The notes: generated from the sequence alone by a model not told the origin. A stretch of DNA of 64,000 nucleotides from Caballeronia choica (GCF_001544535.1 NZ_FCON02000007.1:78331-142330), one strand, 5' to 3'. Counted from the first letter of the stretch, positions 29,683 through 39,115 are shown. A program made the numbers and translations.

Positions 29683-31448
29683 TGCAGTTCGCCGCCTCGC
29701 ATCAAGCGCTGCGCGATATCGGCCGTTTGCAGGGTCCCGCGTTCAGTCGGTGAATGGGCCGCGAGATAGCGGACGACCGCAATGAGAACATGCCGCCCCT
29801 CGCCAGTATTGCCCCACGCGGCAAACTGCCGGACGCCGGCCTCCAGCATCTGATAGGCATGGAAGCCCGCATCTTCGCGAAGCACCGCAAGCGCAAGCGT
29901 AGCCATCAGCGCTTGTGGCGAATGACCGAGTGTGAGATGCCGCGCCACCAGCCTTGCCGCAAGATCAACCTGTCGCTGCTGGTCGAAGGCCTCGAGCAAG
30001 GCGGTGCGGATCGTCTCCTCATCGGTAGGAAGGTCGTCGAGTTGATCGTGGCCATCGCCCGGGATGCGGGCCGGCGGCACGTTCAGATAACGGGCAAGGT
30101 AGAGCGCCATGGCTCCGTGCATGATGCTCCGCACGGCTGGAACGTAACCGTCGATGCCCGCGGTCCCGATCCGACTGAGCATCTGGTGGACCGCGTTGGC
30201 ATGGGTAAAAACGTGGTGCGCCGTCTCCCAGTCAGCGTGCTCGTTGGCATTGCCGAAGCGGGCCACGCGCAGCGCCGCTCCGTAAGCGAGGGCTTGTCCC
30301 AGGTCAGCAGGAGCGGCGCCTGCGCGGATCGCCTCCTTCAGCGCGTCAATGATCTTCGCTGGATCGTCGCCGAGCAGTTCCCGCGCGAGCGCCGCATGGT
30401 TCGACCAGTCTCGCAAGCCGCGCCCGGCAGCGAAAAGTTGCGCCATTTGGCTGGTCGCTTCGTCACACAGCGCGACAAGGTCAACGGGCTGGCGCCAGGC
30501 GGTCGATTCCTCGGCGCCACGGACGGTGACCATCTGAGCGACGATGGTAGGCAGCAAAGCTGACGCGTGCTCCCAGCCGATCAGGTCAAGGCACTCGAAA
30601 GCCTTGTTGATGAAGTCGAGCAAATGACCGGTGTCGGCGAACGCCCGCTCGGTACCGGCCGAAAGTAAGGTATCGGCGAGCACCGTTGGTGAGAGACCAG
30701 CGGCAACCGCCGTCAATAGGGTGCGCTCGGCCGCCTCGCGATGGCGCACGTTTGTCCAAAGGCGCAGCCAACGCTTGAGCGTGGCTGGCTCCGGCCTGCT
30801 TCCAAGCGGCGCACGTTCCCGCCGCGGTGCCTCGCCCTGGCAGTCCGCCGCAACACGGCGCGCGCCTTGGAACAGCGCGAGATAGGCGTCGTCTTCTGGC
30901 AGCATGGGCAACAGATTCGCGAGCGCCGTTAGTATCGTGAGACCGACGCCCCAGCCGTCACGGTTCTGCGCCCCGAAGAGCGCCACCTGCCGCACGATAT
31001 CGGCAACCGGCACCTCGGCTGCGAGTTGACCATGCACGGCCTTGGCAATGACGAGCCCGAGGTCGTGTGCCAGGCCGTCCGCAAGCCGCTGATGCCAGTG
31101 CGCCGCCGGATCGGAATGACCGGACGTGGACGCCACCCAGATGGCGCCCTTGCGTAGCTCGACCGCGTAGCTCGGTACATCGTCCGCCCAGAGGTCGAAG
31201 GTGCAGCCGCTTTCCAGATCGAAGCGGGCGTGGTGCCAATGACAGGTCACGATGCCGTCCTCGACAGTGCCTCGCTCAAGCGGGAAGCCCATGTGGGGAC
31301 AACGATTGTCGAGGGCGAAGACGCGCCCACGGTTGTAGATGACGAGGATTGGACCATGGCCACCTTGCACAACGAGTCGTTCCTTCGCCTTCAGCTCTTC
31401 AAGGCTCCCCACGAGCACGAATTCGCTATTCGGTGCATCCATGCGCAT
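29661..31448 (-). CDS. Rieske [2Fe-2S] protein with a large helical C-terminal region
   Basis: A 595-residue protein. Residues 10-110 form a Rieske domain with both cluster motifs: Cys50-x-His52 (CPHMGFPLERG) and Cys69-x2-His72 (CHWHHARFDLESG). The remaining 480 residues are Ala/Leu-rich and look wholly helical, with no membrane segment. They contain His-rich stretches such as HADWETAHHVFTHANAVHQM near residue 430 that could bind metal. A small Rieske module on such a tail is unlike ring-hydroxylating oxygenases (no 2-His-1-carboxylate pattern that I can see). It is divergent from hyuA, with a dyad operator between. Function unknown; an oxidoreductase that takes electrons through the Rieske centre is inference. 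Confidence 0.82.
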   Translation of the reverse strand: MRMDAPNSEFVLVGSLEELKAKERLVVQGGHGPILVIYNRGRVFALDNRCPHMGFPLERGTVEDGIVTCHWHHARFDLESGCTFDLWADDVPSYAVELRKGAIWVASTSGHSDPAAHWHQRLADGLAHDLGLVIAKAVHGQLAAEVPVADIVRQVALFGAQNRDGWGVGLTILTALANLLPMLPEDDAYLALFQGARRVAADCQGEAPRRERAPLGSRPEPATLKRWLRLWTNVRHREAAERTLLTAVAAGLSPTVLADTLLSAGTERAFADTGHLLDFINKAFECLDLIGWEHASALLPTIVAQMVTVRGAEESTAWRQPVDLVALCDEATSQMAQLFAAGRGLRDWSNHAALARELLGDDPAKIIDALKEAIRAGAAPADLGQALAYGAALRVARFGNANEHADWETAHHVFTHANAVHQMLSRIGTAGIDGYVPAVRSIMHGAMALYLARYLNVPPARIPGDGHDQLDDLPTDEETIRTALLEAFDQQRQVDLAARLVARHLTLGHSPQALMATLALAVLREDAGFHAYQMLEAGVRQFAAWGNTGEGRHVLIAVVRYLAAHSPTERGTLQTADIAQRLMRGGELHQGTGVS

Positions 31449-31842
31449 ACCCCGGCATTCGTCCCTTCACGGACGTCGTAGGGACGTCCGGTCCCCTGGA
31501 GACTTAAGCATACGCTCATGCAAAACGCGAGAGGCGCGGGACGGTATACCAGTGCAAAGGTTGCGGTCATCGTGACGGGCTATCCGGCCCTGCGCCGATG
31601 ATCGGCAACACGTACAACGAGAAACGCATTCGGCAAAACTAAGTCGAGATCGCAAGAGATTATTGTTACCTATCATGGTAATAATACAGCCCGAAATCTC
31701 AATAGACATGTGAATATTGGGCGGTCAAATTTCCTACGTTGCCTCAATTTTTAACTTCGTGGCGGCACGGACATGCGCCTCGGCTTCGACAGACCAAGTT
31801 GGGGCCGAGCCGCTCTCATCAAGGTTCGAATAGGAAATGGCC
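31449..31842. other. Divergent promoter region, Rieske fusion and hyuA
   Basis: About 390 bases without a gene. It holds the long dyad at 31662-31685 and AT-rich sequence around it, and should contain the promoters of both flanking genes. Confidence 0.5.
31662..31685. promoter_or_regulatory. 24-bp dyad operator upstream of hyuA (copy 1)
   Basis: ATTGTTACC, six bases, GGTAATAAT: an inverted repeat with 8 of 9 arm positions paired, 158 bases upstream of the hyuA start. A second copy agreeing at 19 of 24 positions lies at 38301-38324, upstream of the carbamoylsarcosine amidase gene. Two matching long dyads at the two heads of one gene block point to a common regulator, perhaps the LysR protein at 43289 or one outside the window. 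Confidence 0.7.
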
Positions 31843-33936
31843 ATGGCAAGAATAGGAGTCGACGTCGGCGGAACCTTCACCGATCTGGTCCTCGAGAAGA
31901 TGGACAAGAATGATTGTGCAAGGGTTTTCGTCCACAAGGTTGCGAGCACGCCACATGACCAGTCGGTGGGCGTGCTGCGCGGCGTGCTGGAAATTTGCGA
32001 GCAAGCGGGCGTCAAGCCTTCCGATATCACGATGATCGTGCATGGCACGACGGTCGCCACCAACATCACGATCGAACACAATGGCGCCGAAGTCGGCATG
32101 CTGACGACGCGCGGCTTTCGCGACATCCTGCATATCGGACGACACAAGCGGCCCCACAACTTTTCGTTGCAATTCGACGTACCCTGGCAATCTCATCCGC
32201 TCGTCAGGCGCCGCAACAGGATCGCGATCACCGAGCGAATCATGCCGCCGCATGGCGATGTCGCTGCCGAACTCGTCGAAGAGGAAGTGCTCGAGGCGGC
32301 CCAACTGTTCAAGGCGCGCGGCATCAGCTCGGTGATCGTGTGCTTTCTCTACTCGTTTCTCAACGACGCGCATGAACGCAGGGCCAAGGCGCTCGTTCAG
32401 TCGGTGCTGCCCGACGCCTATGTTTCATGCTCGTCAGAAGTCGCGAACGTCATTCGCGAGTACGAGCGCTTTTCGACGACCGCGATGAACGCATTCGTCG
32501 GCCCGAAAACCGCGCTCTATCTGAACAACCTCGAGAGCAAGCTGCGCGACGCGGGCATCAATGCGCATCTGCGGATCATGCAGTCGAACGGCGGGGTATC
32601 GACAGTCGAGATGTGTGCGCAACGGCCCGTGTCCATTCTCATGTCGGGGCTTGCGGGCGGCGTGATGGGCGGGCGCTGGGCGGGCGCCATGTCGGATGTG
32701 CGCGATGTGATCACCGTCGACATCGGTGGCACGTCAGCCGATTTCAGCACGATTCCCGACGGGCAGGTCAAGATCATGAACCCGCGCGACACCTACGTGG
32801 GCGCCTACCCGGTGCTCGCGCCCATGATCGACATGGCGACGATGGGCGCAGGCGGCGGGTCGATCGCATACATAGACGAGGGCGGCGCCTTTCGCGTGGG
32901 TCCGCGCTCGGCGGGCGCCGACCCGGGGCCCGCGTGCTACGGCCGTGGCGGCACCGAGCCGACCGTCACGGATGCGCAGGTGGTGCTGGGACGCCTCGAC
33001 CCGGACCAGTTCCTCGGCGGCGGCGTAAAAATCGATCCTCAGCTTGCGCATCGAGCCATCGAGGAGAAGATTGCACGCCCGCTCGGCATGAGCGTGAAGG
33101 AAGCGGCGCTTGGCATCATTCGGATTCTCAATTCCAACATGTCGCTTGCGATACGGGCGAACTCGGTTGCCAAGGGCTTCGATCCGCGCCGCTTCGCGTT
33201 GCTTCCGTTCGGCGGTGCCGGACCGCTGAACGGCGTCGCTCTCGCCGAAGCGGTCAGCGCACGGGAGGTGATCGTGCCGCCGGCACCGGGCATCACGGCC
33301 GCGATCGGTCTGCTCGTCACCGACATGCAATATGAGTTCACGCGTTCGGTGCTCTCGGTGCTCAAGGACCTGACACAGGAGGAGATCGACAGGATCAACG
33401 GCGTGATCGACGAGCTCACTGCGCAATGCCGCGCGAGCCTCGACGCTGACGGTGTGCCTGGCTACCGTCAGCACTACACGCGCGTGGCGGAGTGCCGCTA
33501 TCACGGACAGGGGTTCGAGTTACGTGCGGACATTCCAGAGGGCGCCGTGCGCCTCGCGAACGTCGAGCAGATCAAGGCGAACTTTCACGCGCAGCACAAG
33601 CGCGATTACGGATGGGCATTCGATGACGTCGATGTCGAGATCGTCACCGTGCGCGTGATCGGTGTGGCGAAAACCCCCGCGCTCCAGTGGCCGACGTTGC
33701 CGTCGGGATCGGTGCGCCCGGATGACCGTGCGCTCATGTTCGTGCGCCGCACGACATTCGACGATGGAGAGACCTACGACACCCCTCGCTATGACCGCAG
33801 TCTCTTGCTCGCCGGCAATACGCTGGACGGCCCCGCGATCGTGATCCAGCGCGATTCGACGACGCTCGTGCCGCCGGGCTATCGCGCGCGTGTCGTGGCG
33901 AATGGCAACATCCATATCAACCGTCAAGCGGCATAA
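31843..33936 (+). CDS. hyuA: Hydantoinase/oxoprolinase family protein, subunit A
   Basis: A 697-residue HyuA protein. The ATP-binding N-terminus is MARIGVDVGGTFTDLVLEKM, with HGTTVATNITIEHNGAEVGM and the middle motif DVITVDIGGTSADFSTIPDG of the actin-like fold. GSIAYIDEGGAFRVGPRSAG is a further family signature. I start at the second ATG, six bases after AGGAA. With HyuB it forms ATP-dependent N-methylhydantoinase, or related 5-oxoprolinase or acetone/acetophenone carboxylase enzymes. The carbamoylsarcosine amidase-like gene downstream favours ATP-driven N-methylhydantoin hydrolysis (inference). HyuB starts 12 bases after the stop. Confidence 0.9.
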   Translation: MARIGVDVGGTFTDLVLEKMDKNDCARVFVHKVASTPHDQSVGVLRGVLEICEQAGVKPSDITMIVHGTTVATNITIEHNGAEVGMLTTRGFRDILHIGRHKRPHNFSLQFDVPWQSHPLVRRRNRIAITERIMPPHGDVAAELVEEEVLEAAQLFKARGISSVIVCFLYSFLNDAHERRAKALVQSVLPDAYVSCSSEVANVIREYERFSTTAMNAFVGPKTALYLNNLESKLRDAGINAHLRIMQSNGGVSTVEMCAQRPVSILMSGLAGGVMGGRWAGAMSDVRDVITVDIGGTSADFSTIPDGQVKIMNPRDTYVGAYPVLAPMIDMATMGAGGGSIAYIDEGGAFRVGPRSAGADPGPACYGRGGTEPTVTDAQVVLGRLDPDQFLGGGVKIDPQLAHRAIEEKIARPLGMSVKEAALGIIRILNSNMSLAIRANSVAKGFDPRRFALLPFGGAGPLNGVALAEAVSAREVIVPPAPGITAAIGLLVTDMQYEFTRSVLSVLKDLTQEEIDRINGVIDELTAQCRASLDADGVPGYRQHYTRVAECRYHGQGFELRADIPEGAVRLANVEQIKANFHAQHKRDYGWAFDDVDVEIVTVRVIGVAKTPALQWPTLPSGSVRPDDRALMFVRRTTFDDGETYDTPRYDRSLLLAGNTLDGPAIVIQRDSTTLVPPGYRARVVANGNIHINRQAA

Positions 33937-33948
33937 GAGGAGCAGATC

Positions 33949-35703
33949 ATGGAAAACGGACGCGTTGATCCGGTCACCTTGCAGGTGATTAGCGGAGCGC
34001 TGCACACGATCGCGGAGGAGATGAGTCATGTGCTCTATCGCATGTCGTTCTCTTCGATCATCCGGGAATCGCAGGACATCGGGGCTGGCCTCTTCGATCT
34101 CGATTTCAACACGCTAACCGAGTCGGAAGGCTCGCCGCTACACATCGGCTCCATCCCCGCTTATCTGCGCGGCATCCAGCGATGCCTGCAAGGCGGCAAG
34201 TGGGAAGAGGGTGACGTGGTCATCCACAACCATCCCTACTACGGGGCGAGTCACAGCCCCGACTTGTGCATCGTCGTGCCTGTGTTCTGGCATGGCGAAC
34301 TGGTGGGGTTCGCGGCCAACACGGCTCACCACGTCGACATTGGCGCCGCGACGCCGGGTCTCATCATCGACATCCCGGACGTGTTCGCCGAAGGCATGCT
34401 CTTCGCGGGCGTCAAGCTGTACGAATGCGGCAAGCGCAATGATGGTCTGTGGCAATTCATCGGCTACAACAGCCGAACCGCGCGTCAAACGAAGGACGAC
34501 ATCGACGCACAGATCGCCTCGGCGCAACTCGGCGCGCGGCGCATGCAGGAACTGCTCGAATCATACGGGCGGGAAACCGTATTCGGCGCCGCCAACCAGT
34601 TGATGGCCTACACGGAAACGATGATGCGCGCCCGCATCGCCGAGATTCCGGATGGCGACTATCGCGCGGAAGGCTTTCTCGACGACGACGGCCTGAACCG
34701 GGACAAGCGCTTGCCCATCAAGGTCTGCGTGAAGGTCCGCGGCAATAGCGTCGAGGTGGATCTGACCGGTTCGGCCGGCCAGGTGCCGACAGGCTTCAAC
34801 GTCCCGTTCGAGGGCTCGACAAAACCGGCTTGCTATTGCGCGTTCCGCGCAATTCTCACCGACAGCGCGCTCATGGACGTCAAGCTGCCGCCGAACGAAG
34901 GGTCGTTCCGGCCGATCAGCGTCGTGGCGCCAGAAGGTTCGATTTTCAATCCGATCTACCCGGCCGCGGCGGAAGCGCGCTTCACCCAGTGCAACCGGAT
35001 GATCGACCTGATCATCAAGGCGCTCTCGCCGGTCCTGCCCGGACGCACGACGGCCGGCAACTCGGCGACGCTCTCGTTCGCCGCCTACTCGGGCATACGC
35101 CGCGAAGGAGACTACTGGGTGTTCCTCGAGGTCAACGAAGGCGCATACGGCGGGCGGCCGGCATCGGATGGTCCGGATTCGATCGACAACCTGATGGCCA
35201 ACACTCGCAATAATCCTATCGAGGATCTCGGCATGCATCTGCCGATGGTCTGCGACCGGTACGAACTGCGCGACGATGTCTTGCCGGGCGCGGGACGGTA
35301 TCGCGGTGGCATCGGCGTGGTCAAGACGCAGCGTCTTCTCGAAGGCGGCACGATCACGCACGAATCGGAACGTCACCTCGACGTGCCGTGGGGCGCGTTT
35401 GGGGGACATGAGGGCCAGGTAGGCAAGGTGGAAATCATCGGTGAGAACGGAGCTGTCAGGCAGATGCCCGCGAAGTTCTCCAATATCGCGTTGCAAGCGG
35501 GCGAAGCGATGGCGTATTACGCGCCTTGTGGCGGCGGTTACGGAGATCCGCTCGACAGACCGGCCACGCAGGTGCTCGATGACGTGCTCGATGATTTCTG
35601 CACGATCCAGCACGCGCGCGACGCTTACGGCGTCGTGATCACCCCCGGGCTTGCGCTCGACGAGACGGCGACGAACGCCTTGCGCGCGAAAGCGCGCGGT
35701 TGA
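33949..35703 (+). CDS. hyuB: Hydantoinase B/oxoprolinase family protein, subunit B
   Basis: A 584-residue HyuB subunit. It opens MENGRVDPVTLQVISGALHT and contains SSIIRESQDIGAGLFDLDFN, GDVVIHNHPYYGASHSPDLC and AHHVDIGAATPG, the usual hydantoinase B signatures whose Asp and His residues line the metal site. The C-terminus YYAPCGGGYGDPLDRP is characteristic. GAGGAG precedes the start. It pairs with HyuA in one complex. Confidence 0.9.
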   Translation: MENGRVDPVTLQVISGALHTIAEEMSHVLYRMSFSSIIRESQDIGAGLFDLDFNTLTESEGSPLHIGSIPAYLRGIQRCLQGGKWEEGDVVIHNHPYYGASHSPDLCIVVPVFWHGELVGFAANTAHHVDIGAATPGLIIDIPDVFAEGMLFAGVKLYECGKRNDGLWQFIGYNSRTARQTKDDIDAQIASAQLGARRMQELLESYGRETVFGAANQLMAYTETMMRARIAEIPDGDYRAEGFLDDDGLNRDKRLPIKVCVKVRGNSVEVDLTGSAGQVPTGFNVPFEGSTKPACYCAFRAILTDSALMDVKLPPNEGSFRPISVVAPEGSIFNPIYPAAAEARFTQCNRMIDLIIKALSPVLPGRTTAGNSATLSFAAYSGIRREGDYWVFLEVNEGAYGGRPASDGPDSIDNLMANTRNNPIEDLGMHLPMVCDRYELRDDVLPGAGRYRGGIGVVKTQRLLEGGTITHESERHLDVPWGAFGGHEGQVGKVEIIGENGAVRQMPAKFSNIALQAGEAMAYYAPCGGGYGDPLDRPATQVLDDVLDDFCTIQHARDAYGVVITPGLALDETATNALRAKARG

Positions 35704-35709
35704 GTCGGG

Positions 35710-35775
35710 AGCGGCGAGCCGGGCGGTTCCGGGTTCGCCGCTTCAGGATTCGATAGCCCGATTTTTTCGGGCGGT
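35710..35775 (+). terminator. Tandem hairpins after hyuB (possible attenuator)
   Basis: Just after the hyuB stop, AGCGGCGA pairs with TCGCCGCT across 17 bases, and a second hairpin GCCCG-ATTTTTT-CGGGC follows. The T-run lies in the second loop rather than after a stem, so it is not a standard terminator. It may limit transcription into the MFS gene. Confidence 0.35.
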
Positions 35776-35859
35776 CTTCAGTTCCTGATAGTTAGCCATC
35801 CGAATGATATCCATAACCGACTCAATGATGGAATGCGCTGGCGTTCCTGGAGAGCGAAG

Positions 35860-37197
35860 ATGAAACGAGAAGAAGCCGTATCACAAGCATTGTGGACGCC
35901 GCCACCGGTCGACGCGAAGGATGTCGGCCGCGCGAGCTGGACAGCGTTCCTTGCATGGGTATTCGCCGTGTATGACTTCATTCTGTTCGGGACGCTGCTG
36001 CCCGAGATAGGGCGACATTACGGGTGGAGCGAAGCGCAGCAGGCCGAGATTGCGACGCTCGTCGCGATCGGAACCGCCGTTGTGGCGTTTCTGATCGGCC
36101 CTATCGTCGACCGGTTCGGACGGCGCACCGGCATGATTACGACCGTGGCGGGCGCCGCGCTTTGTTCGGGACTCACGGCGGCGGCTGGAAACGCGGGCCA
36201 GGGCGTGCTGGTGCTGGTGCGGTCTCTCGCGGGGCTGGGTTATGCCGAGCAGACGGTCAACGCGACCTATCTCAACGAGATGTACGCGGCGCTCGACGAT
36301 CCGCGCATGGAGCGCCGCAAAGGACTTTTCTACAGTCTCGTGCAGGGCGGCTGGCCGATCGGCGCGCTGGTCGCGGCGGGGCTGACCGCGGTAATGCTGC
36401 CGTTCGTCGGGTGGCGGGGCTGCTTCATCTTCGCGACGTTTCCGGCCATCGCGATTCTCTTCATGACACGCCGGCTCAAGGAGAGCCCGCAGTTTCTGCT
36501 GCATCGTCGTATCGTCGAGACGGCCCGCGCGGGCGACCATGCCGGTGCACGCGACCTTGCACGCGCGCACGGTCTCGATTACGAGAAGCACGGCGGCGGC
36601 ATTGGCGCGGCGTTTCGTGGACGCGCCCTGCGCACCACGATCGTGCTCGGGCTGAGCTTCATGCTCAACTGGTCGACGATTCAGGTCTTCAGCGTGCTCG
36701 GGACGACGGTGATCACCAAGGTCCACGCGCTCTCGTTCCAGAGTTCGCTGGTCGTACTGGTGCTGTCGAACGTCGTCGGATACGCGGGCTATGTCGCGCA
36801 TGGCTTCATCGGCGATCGCTTTGGGCGGCGCAATACCATCGTGGCCGGATGGACGCTCGGCGCACTTTCGTTTCTCGCGATGCTGTTCGCCCCGAGCGAG
36901 TTCCCGGTCGTCGTCACGCTCTACAGCGCAGGCCTTTTCTTTCTGATCGGGCCGTATGCCGCAGCGTTGTTCTTCATCGGCGAGAGCTACCCCACATCGA
37001 TTCGCGCGACCGGCGGCGCGATCGTGACGGCGATGGGGCCGATCGGCGCGGTCATCGCGAGTGCCGGCGTTACCGCGCTGCTCGCGCACGGCGGCTCCTG
37101 GAAGGAAGGGGCGCTGTATTTCGGTGCAATCCCGTGTTTCGCGTCCGCGCTCCTGATGCTGTTTGCGCGCAAAAGCAGCGAGGGATCGGACCAATGA
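35860..37197 (+). CDS. MFS transporter
   Basis: A 445-residue carrier of the sugar/aromatic acid or MHS type. It has about 12 hydrophobic segments and the loop motif GPIVDRFGRRTGM after helix 2; the related motif GDRFGRRNTIVAG in the second half is typical of MFS repeats. The ATG at 35860 has GGAGAG upstream. Its stop overlaps the porin start as ATGA. It probably imports the substrate of HyuAB. Confidence 0.9.
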   Translation: MKREEAVSQALWTPPPVDAKDVGRASWTAFLAWVFAVYDFILFGTLLPEIGRHYGWSEAQQAEIATLVAIGTAVVAFLIGPIVDRFGRRTGMITTVAGAALCSGLTAAAGNAGQGVLVLVRSLAGLGYAEQTVNATYLNEMYAALDDPRMERRKGLFYSLVQGGWPIGALVAAGLTAVMLPFVGWRGCFIFATFPAIAILFMTRRLKESPQFLLHRRIVETARAGDHAGARDLARAHGLDYEKHGGGIGAAFRGRALRTTIVLGLSFMLNWSTIQVFSVLGTTVITKVHALSFQSSLVVLVLSNVVGYAGYVAHGFIGDRFGRRNTIVAGWTLGALSFLAMLFAPSEFPVVVTLYSAGLFFLIGPYAAALFFIGESYPTSIRATGGAIVTAMGPIGAVIASAGVTALLAHGGSWKEGALYFGAIPCFASALLMLFARKSSEGSDQ

Positions 37198-38231
37198 GGC
37201 GCAGGGCATTGTCACAGCTTGCCGCCGCGGCGGTCGTGTCGATCCATGCTTGCGCGGCACACGCCCAGTCGTCCGTCCAGCTATACGGGCTGGTCGATGC
37301 CTGGGCCGGCTCGTCGAGGCCGCTCGGCAGCGGCCAGGCCTGGACCGTCGGCGGTGGCGGCATGTCGACGTCGTACTGGGGAATGCGCGGCGCGGAGGAT
37401 CTCGGCGCAGGCTGGCGGGCGACCTTCACACTGGAGGACTTCTTCCGGCCGCAGAACGGGCGCGCTGGAAGCTACGACGGCGAGCCGTTCTTCGGCCGCA
37501 GCGCCGAGGTTGCCATCGGCGGTCCTTGCGGGTCGGTCCATCTCGGACGGATCGTCACGCCGTATTTCGTGACGTCGGTCCTGTTTAATCCGTTCATCGA
37601 TTCGTACACGTTCTCGCCGACGGTGCTCCATACGTACCTCGGCGTGAATGGGCAGGGGCTCGTCGGCGGATATGCCTGGAACAACGCCGTGCTTTATCGG
37701 ACGCCGGTCCTCTCGGGATTCAATGCGGACGTCGTCTACGCGCTCGGCAACCAGGCCGGCGACGGCAACGCCCACAAGTGGGGCGGGTCCGTTTCGTATT
37801 CCGGCGGAGCGTTCTCCGTAAGCGTCGCGTTCCAGAGCCAGCCATTCGATTCGACGCCAGGAGACCTCGACGCGATCACGCCAGGCTTTTCACGGCAGAC
37901 CGCCGTGCAGGCCGCGTTGCTCTGGGACCTGAATGTCGTGCGGTTCTACGGCCAGTATCAGCGGATCTCGAACGACATCAGCGGCGCCGACACGACGATC
38001 AATGGCGTGCAGCTCGGATTTGCCGTGCCGATAGGCGAGGGCAAGGCGCTCGCGTCGTACATGCATTCGAAGTCGTCGGGCGGGTCGCAGGCGATCCGAA
38101 GCACATTGGCGCTCGGCTTCGACTACAGCCTCTCGCGGCGAACCGATGTGTATGCCGCCGTCCTCGCAGACCGGGCGACCGCGCTCTCGTCGGGAATCAC
38201 ATACGGCGTGGGCATCCGAAACCGGTTCTGA
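37194..38231 (+). CDS. Outer-membrane porin, coupled to the MFS gene
   Basis: A 345-residue porin, shorter than the others here. The signal peptide MRRRALSQLAAAAVVSIHAC ends at AHA before QSSVQLYGLVDAWAGS. YWGMRGAEDLGAGWRATFTL and the final TYGVGIRNRF are family landmarks. The start overlaps the MFS stop by four bases (ATGA). Fixed coupling of an outer-membrane pore and an inner-membrane carrier suggests both serve one solute. Confidence 0.9.
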   Translation: MRRRALSQLAAAAVVSIHACAAHAQSSVQLYGLVDAWAGSSRPLGSGQAWTVGGGGMSTSYWGMRGAEDLGAGWRATFTLEDFFRPQNGRAGSYDGEPFFGRSAEVAIGGPCGSVHLGRIVTPYFVTSVLFNPFIDSYTFSPTVLHTYLGVNGQGLVGGYAWNNAVLYRTPVLSGFNADVVYALGNQAGDGNAHKWGGSVSYSGGAFSVSVAFQSQPFDSTPGDLDAITPGFSRQTAVQAALLWDLNVVRFYGQYQRISNDISGADTTINGVQLGFAVPIGEGKALASYMHSKSSGGSQAIRSTLALGFDYSLSRRTDVYAAVLADRATALSSGITYGVGIRNRF

Positions 38232-38251
38232 TTACTCGCGAAACATGCCGC

Positions 38252-38276
38252 GGCCCGGTTGTCTCCGGGTCGTTTT
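38252..38276 (+). terminator. Rho-independent terminator after the porin
   Basis: GGCCCGG, six-base loop, CCGGGTC, then GTTTT: a 7-bp stem (one G-T pair) and short T-run 20 bases after the porin stop. It ends the hyuAB-MFS-porin transcript. Confidence 0.65.
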
Positions 38277-38300
38277 CGTTTGACGTCCGGAAGGCTCTAA

Positions 38301-38324
38301 ATTGATACCGATTATGGTAACAAA
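38301..38324. promoter_or_regulatory. 24-bp dyad operator upstream of the amidase gene (copy 2)
   Basis: ATTGATACC, six bases, GGTAACAAA, in the gap between the porin terminator and the carbamoylsarcosine amidase gene. It agrees with the hyuA copy at 19 of 24 positions, including the TACC...GGTAA core. Confidence 0.7.
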
Positions 38325-38428
38325 CGTGGCCAAATAGTAATTGGACGCACAATAATGTCGAACCTATAGTTTTCCTGCCGACACACATGGCAAGCACTGT
38401 CCCAGAGAAACTTTCGGAGATTGAAAAA

Positions 38429-39115
38429 ATGAACGCAGGATTGAACGAGATGCTGGCGCAAGCCTTTGCAGAGTCAACGAAGCTCTATCAAGAGCGCGGT
38501 TTTCAGCGGCGCGTGGGATTTGGCAAGAAGCCTGCGCTGATCAACGTCGATCTCGCGAACGCGTGGACGCGGCCCGGCAATCCCTTCACGTGCGAACACA
38601 TCGACGACCAGATCATCCCCGGCGTGCAGCGTCTGCTCGCCGCATGCCGTGAAAACAATCATCCGGTCATCCACGTGACGACGTGCTATCAGGTGACCGA
38701 CCGCAACAATCCGCATACCGACATGGGCCTGTGGCACAACAAGATTCCGGTGGACGTGGTCAATCAAGCCGACGAGAACCTCTGGGCAATCGATTCCCGC
38801 ATCGCCCCGATCGAGGGCGAGCAGGTGCTGATCAAGAAGCGCGCAAGCTCGTTTCATGGCACGTATCTCGCCGGTTTCCTTCGTGCGGCGGGCGTGGACA
38901 CCATCCTCGTGACTGGCGTGACCGCCTCGGCATGCGTGCGCACGACGCTGTGCGACGGGCTGGCGGAGGGCTTTCGCACGATCGCGGTGCGCGAGTGCAT
39001 TGGCGACCGCGTCCCTGGCGCGGTCGAATGGAACCTTTTCGATATCGATGCGAAGTTCGCGGATGTCGAATCGGTCGATCGCTGCGTCGATTATCTGCAA
39101 ACGGTGAAGGGCTGA
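38429..39115 (+). CDS. N-carbamoylsarcosine amidase-like cysteine hydrolase
   Basis: A 228-residue isochorismatase-fold cysteine hydrolase. The catalytic triad is visible: Asp41 in LINVDLANAW, Lys136 in VLIKKRASSF, and Cys169 in TGVTASACVRTT, whose GVTAS segment forms the cis-peptide oxyanion region. Spacing and surroundings match N-carbamoylsarcosine amidase, which splits N-carbamoylsarcosine to sarcosine, CO2 and ammonia. I prefer ATG 38429, which has GGAGAT upstream, over the earlier ATG at 38387. The HyuAB genes upstream would supply the carbamoyl substrate. Confidence 0.85.
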   Translation: MNAGLNEMLAQAFAESTKLYQERGFQRRVGFGKKPALINVDLANAWTRPGNPFTCEHIDDQIIPGVQRLLAACRENNHPVIHVTTCYQVTDRNNPHTDMGLWHNKIPVDVVNQADENLWAIDSRIAPIEGEQVLIKKRASSFHGTYLAGFLRAAGVDTILVTGVTASACVRTTLCDGLAEGFRTIAVRECIGDRVPGAVEWNLFDIDAKFADVESVDRCVDYLQTVKG

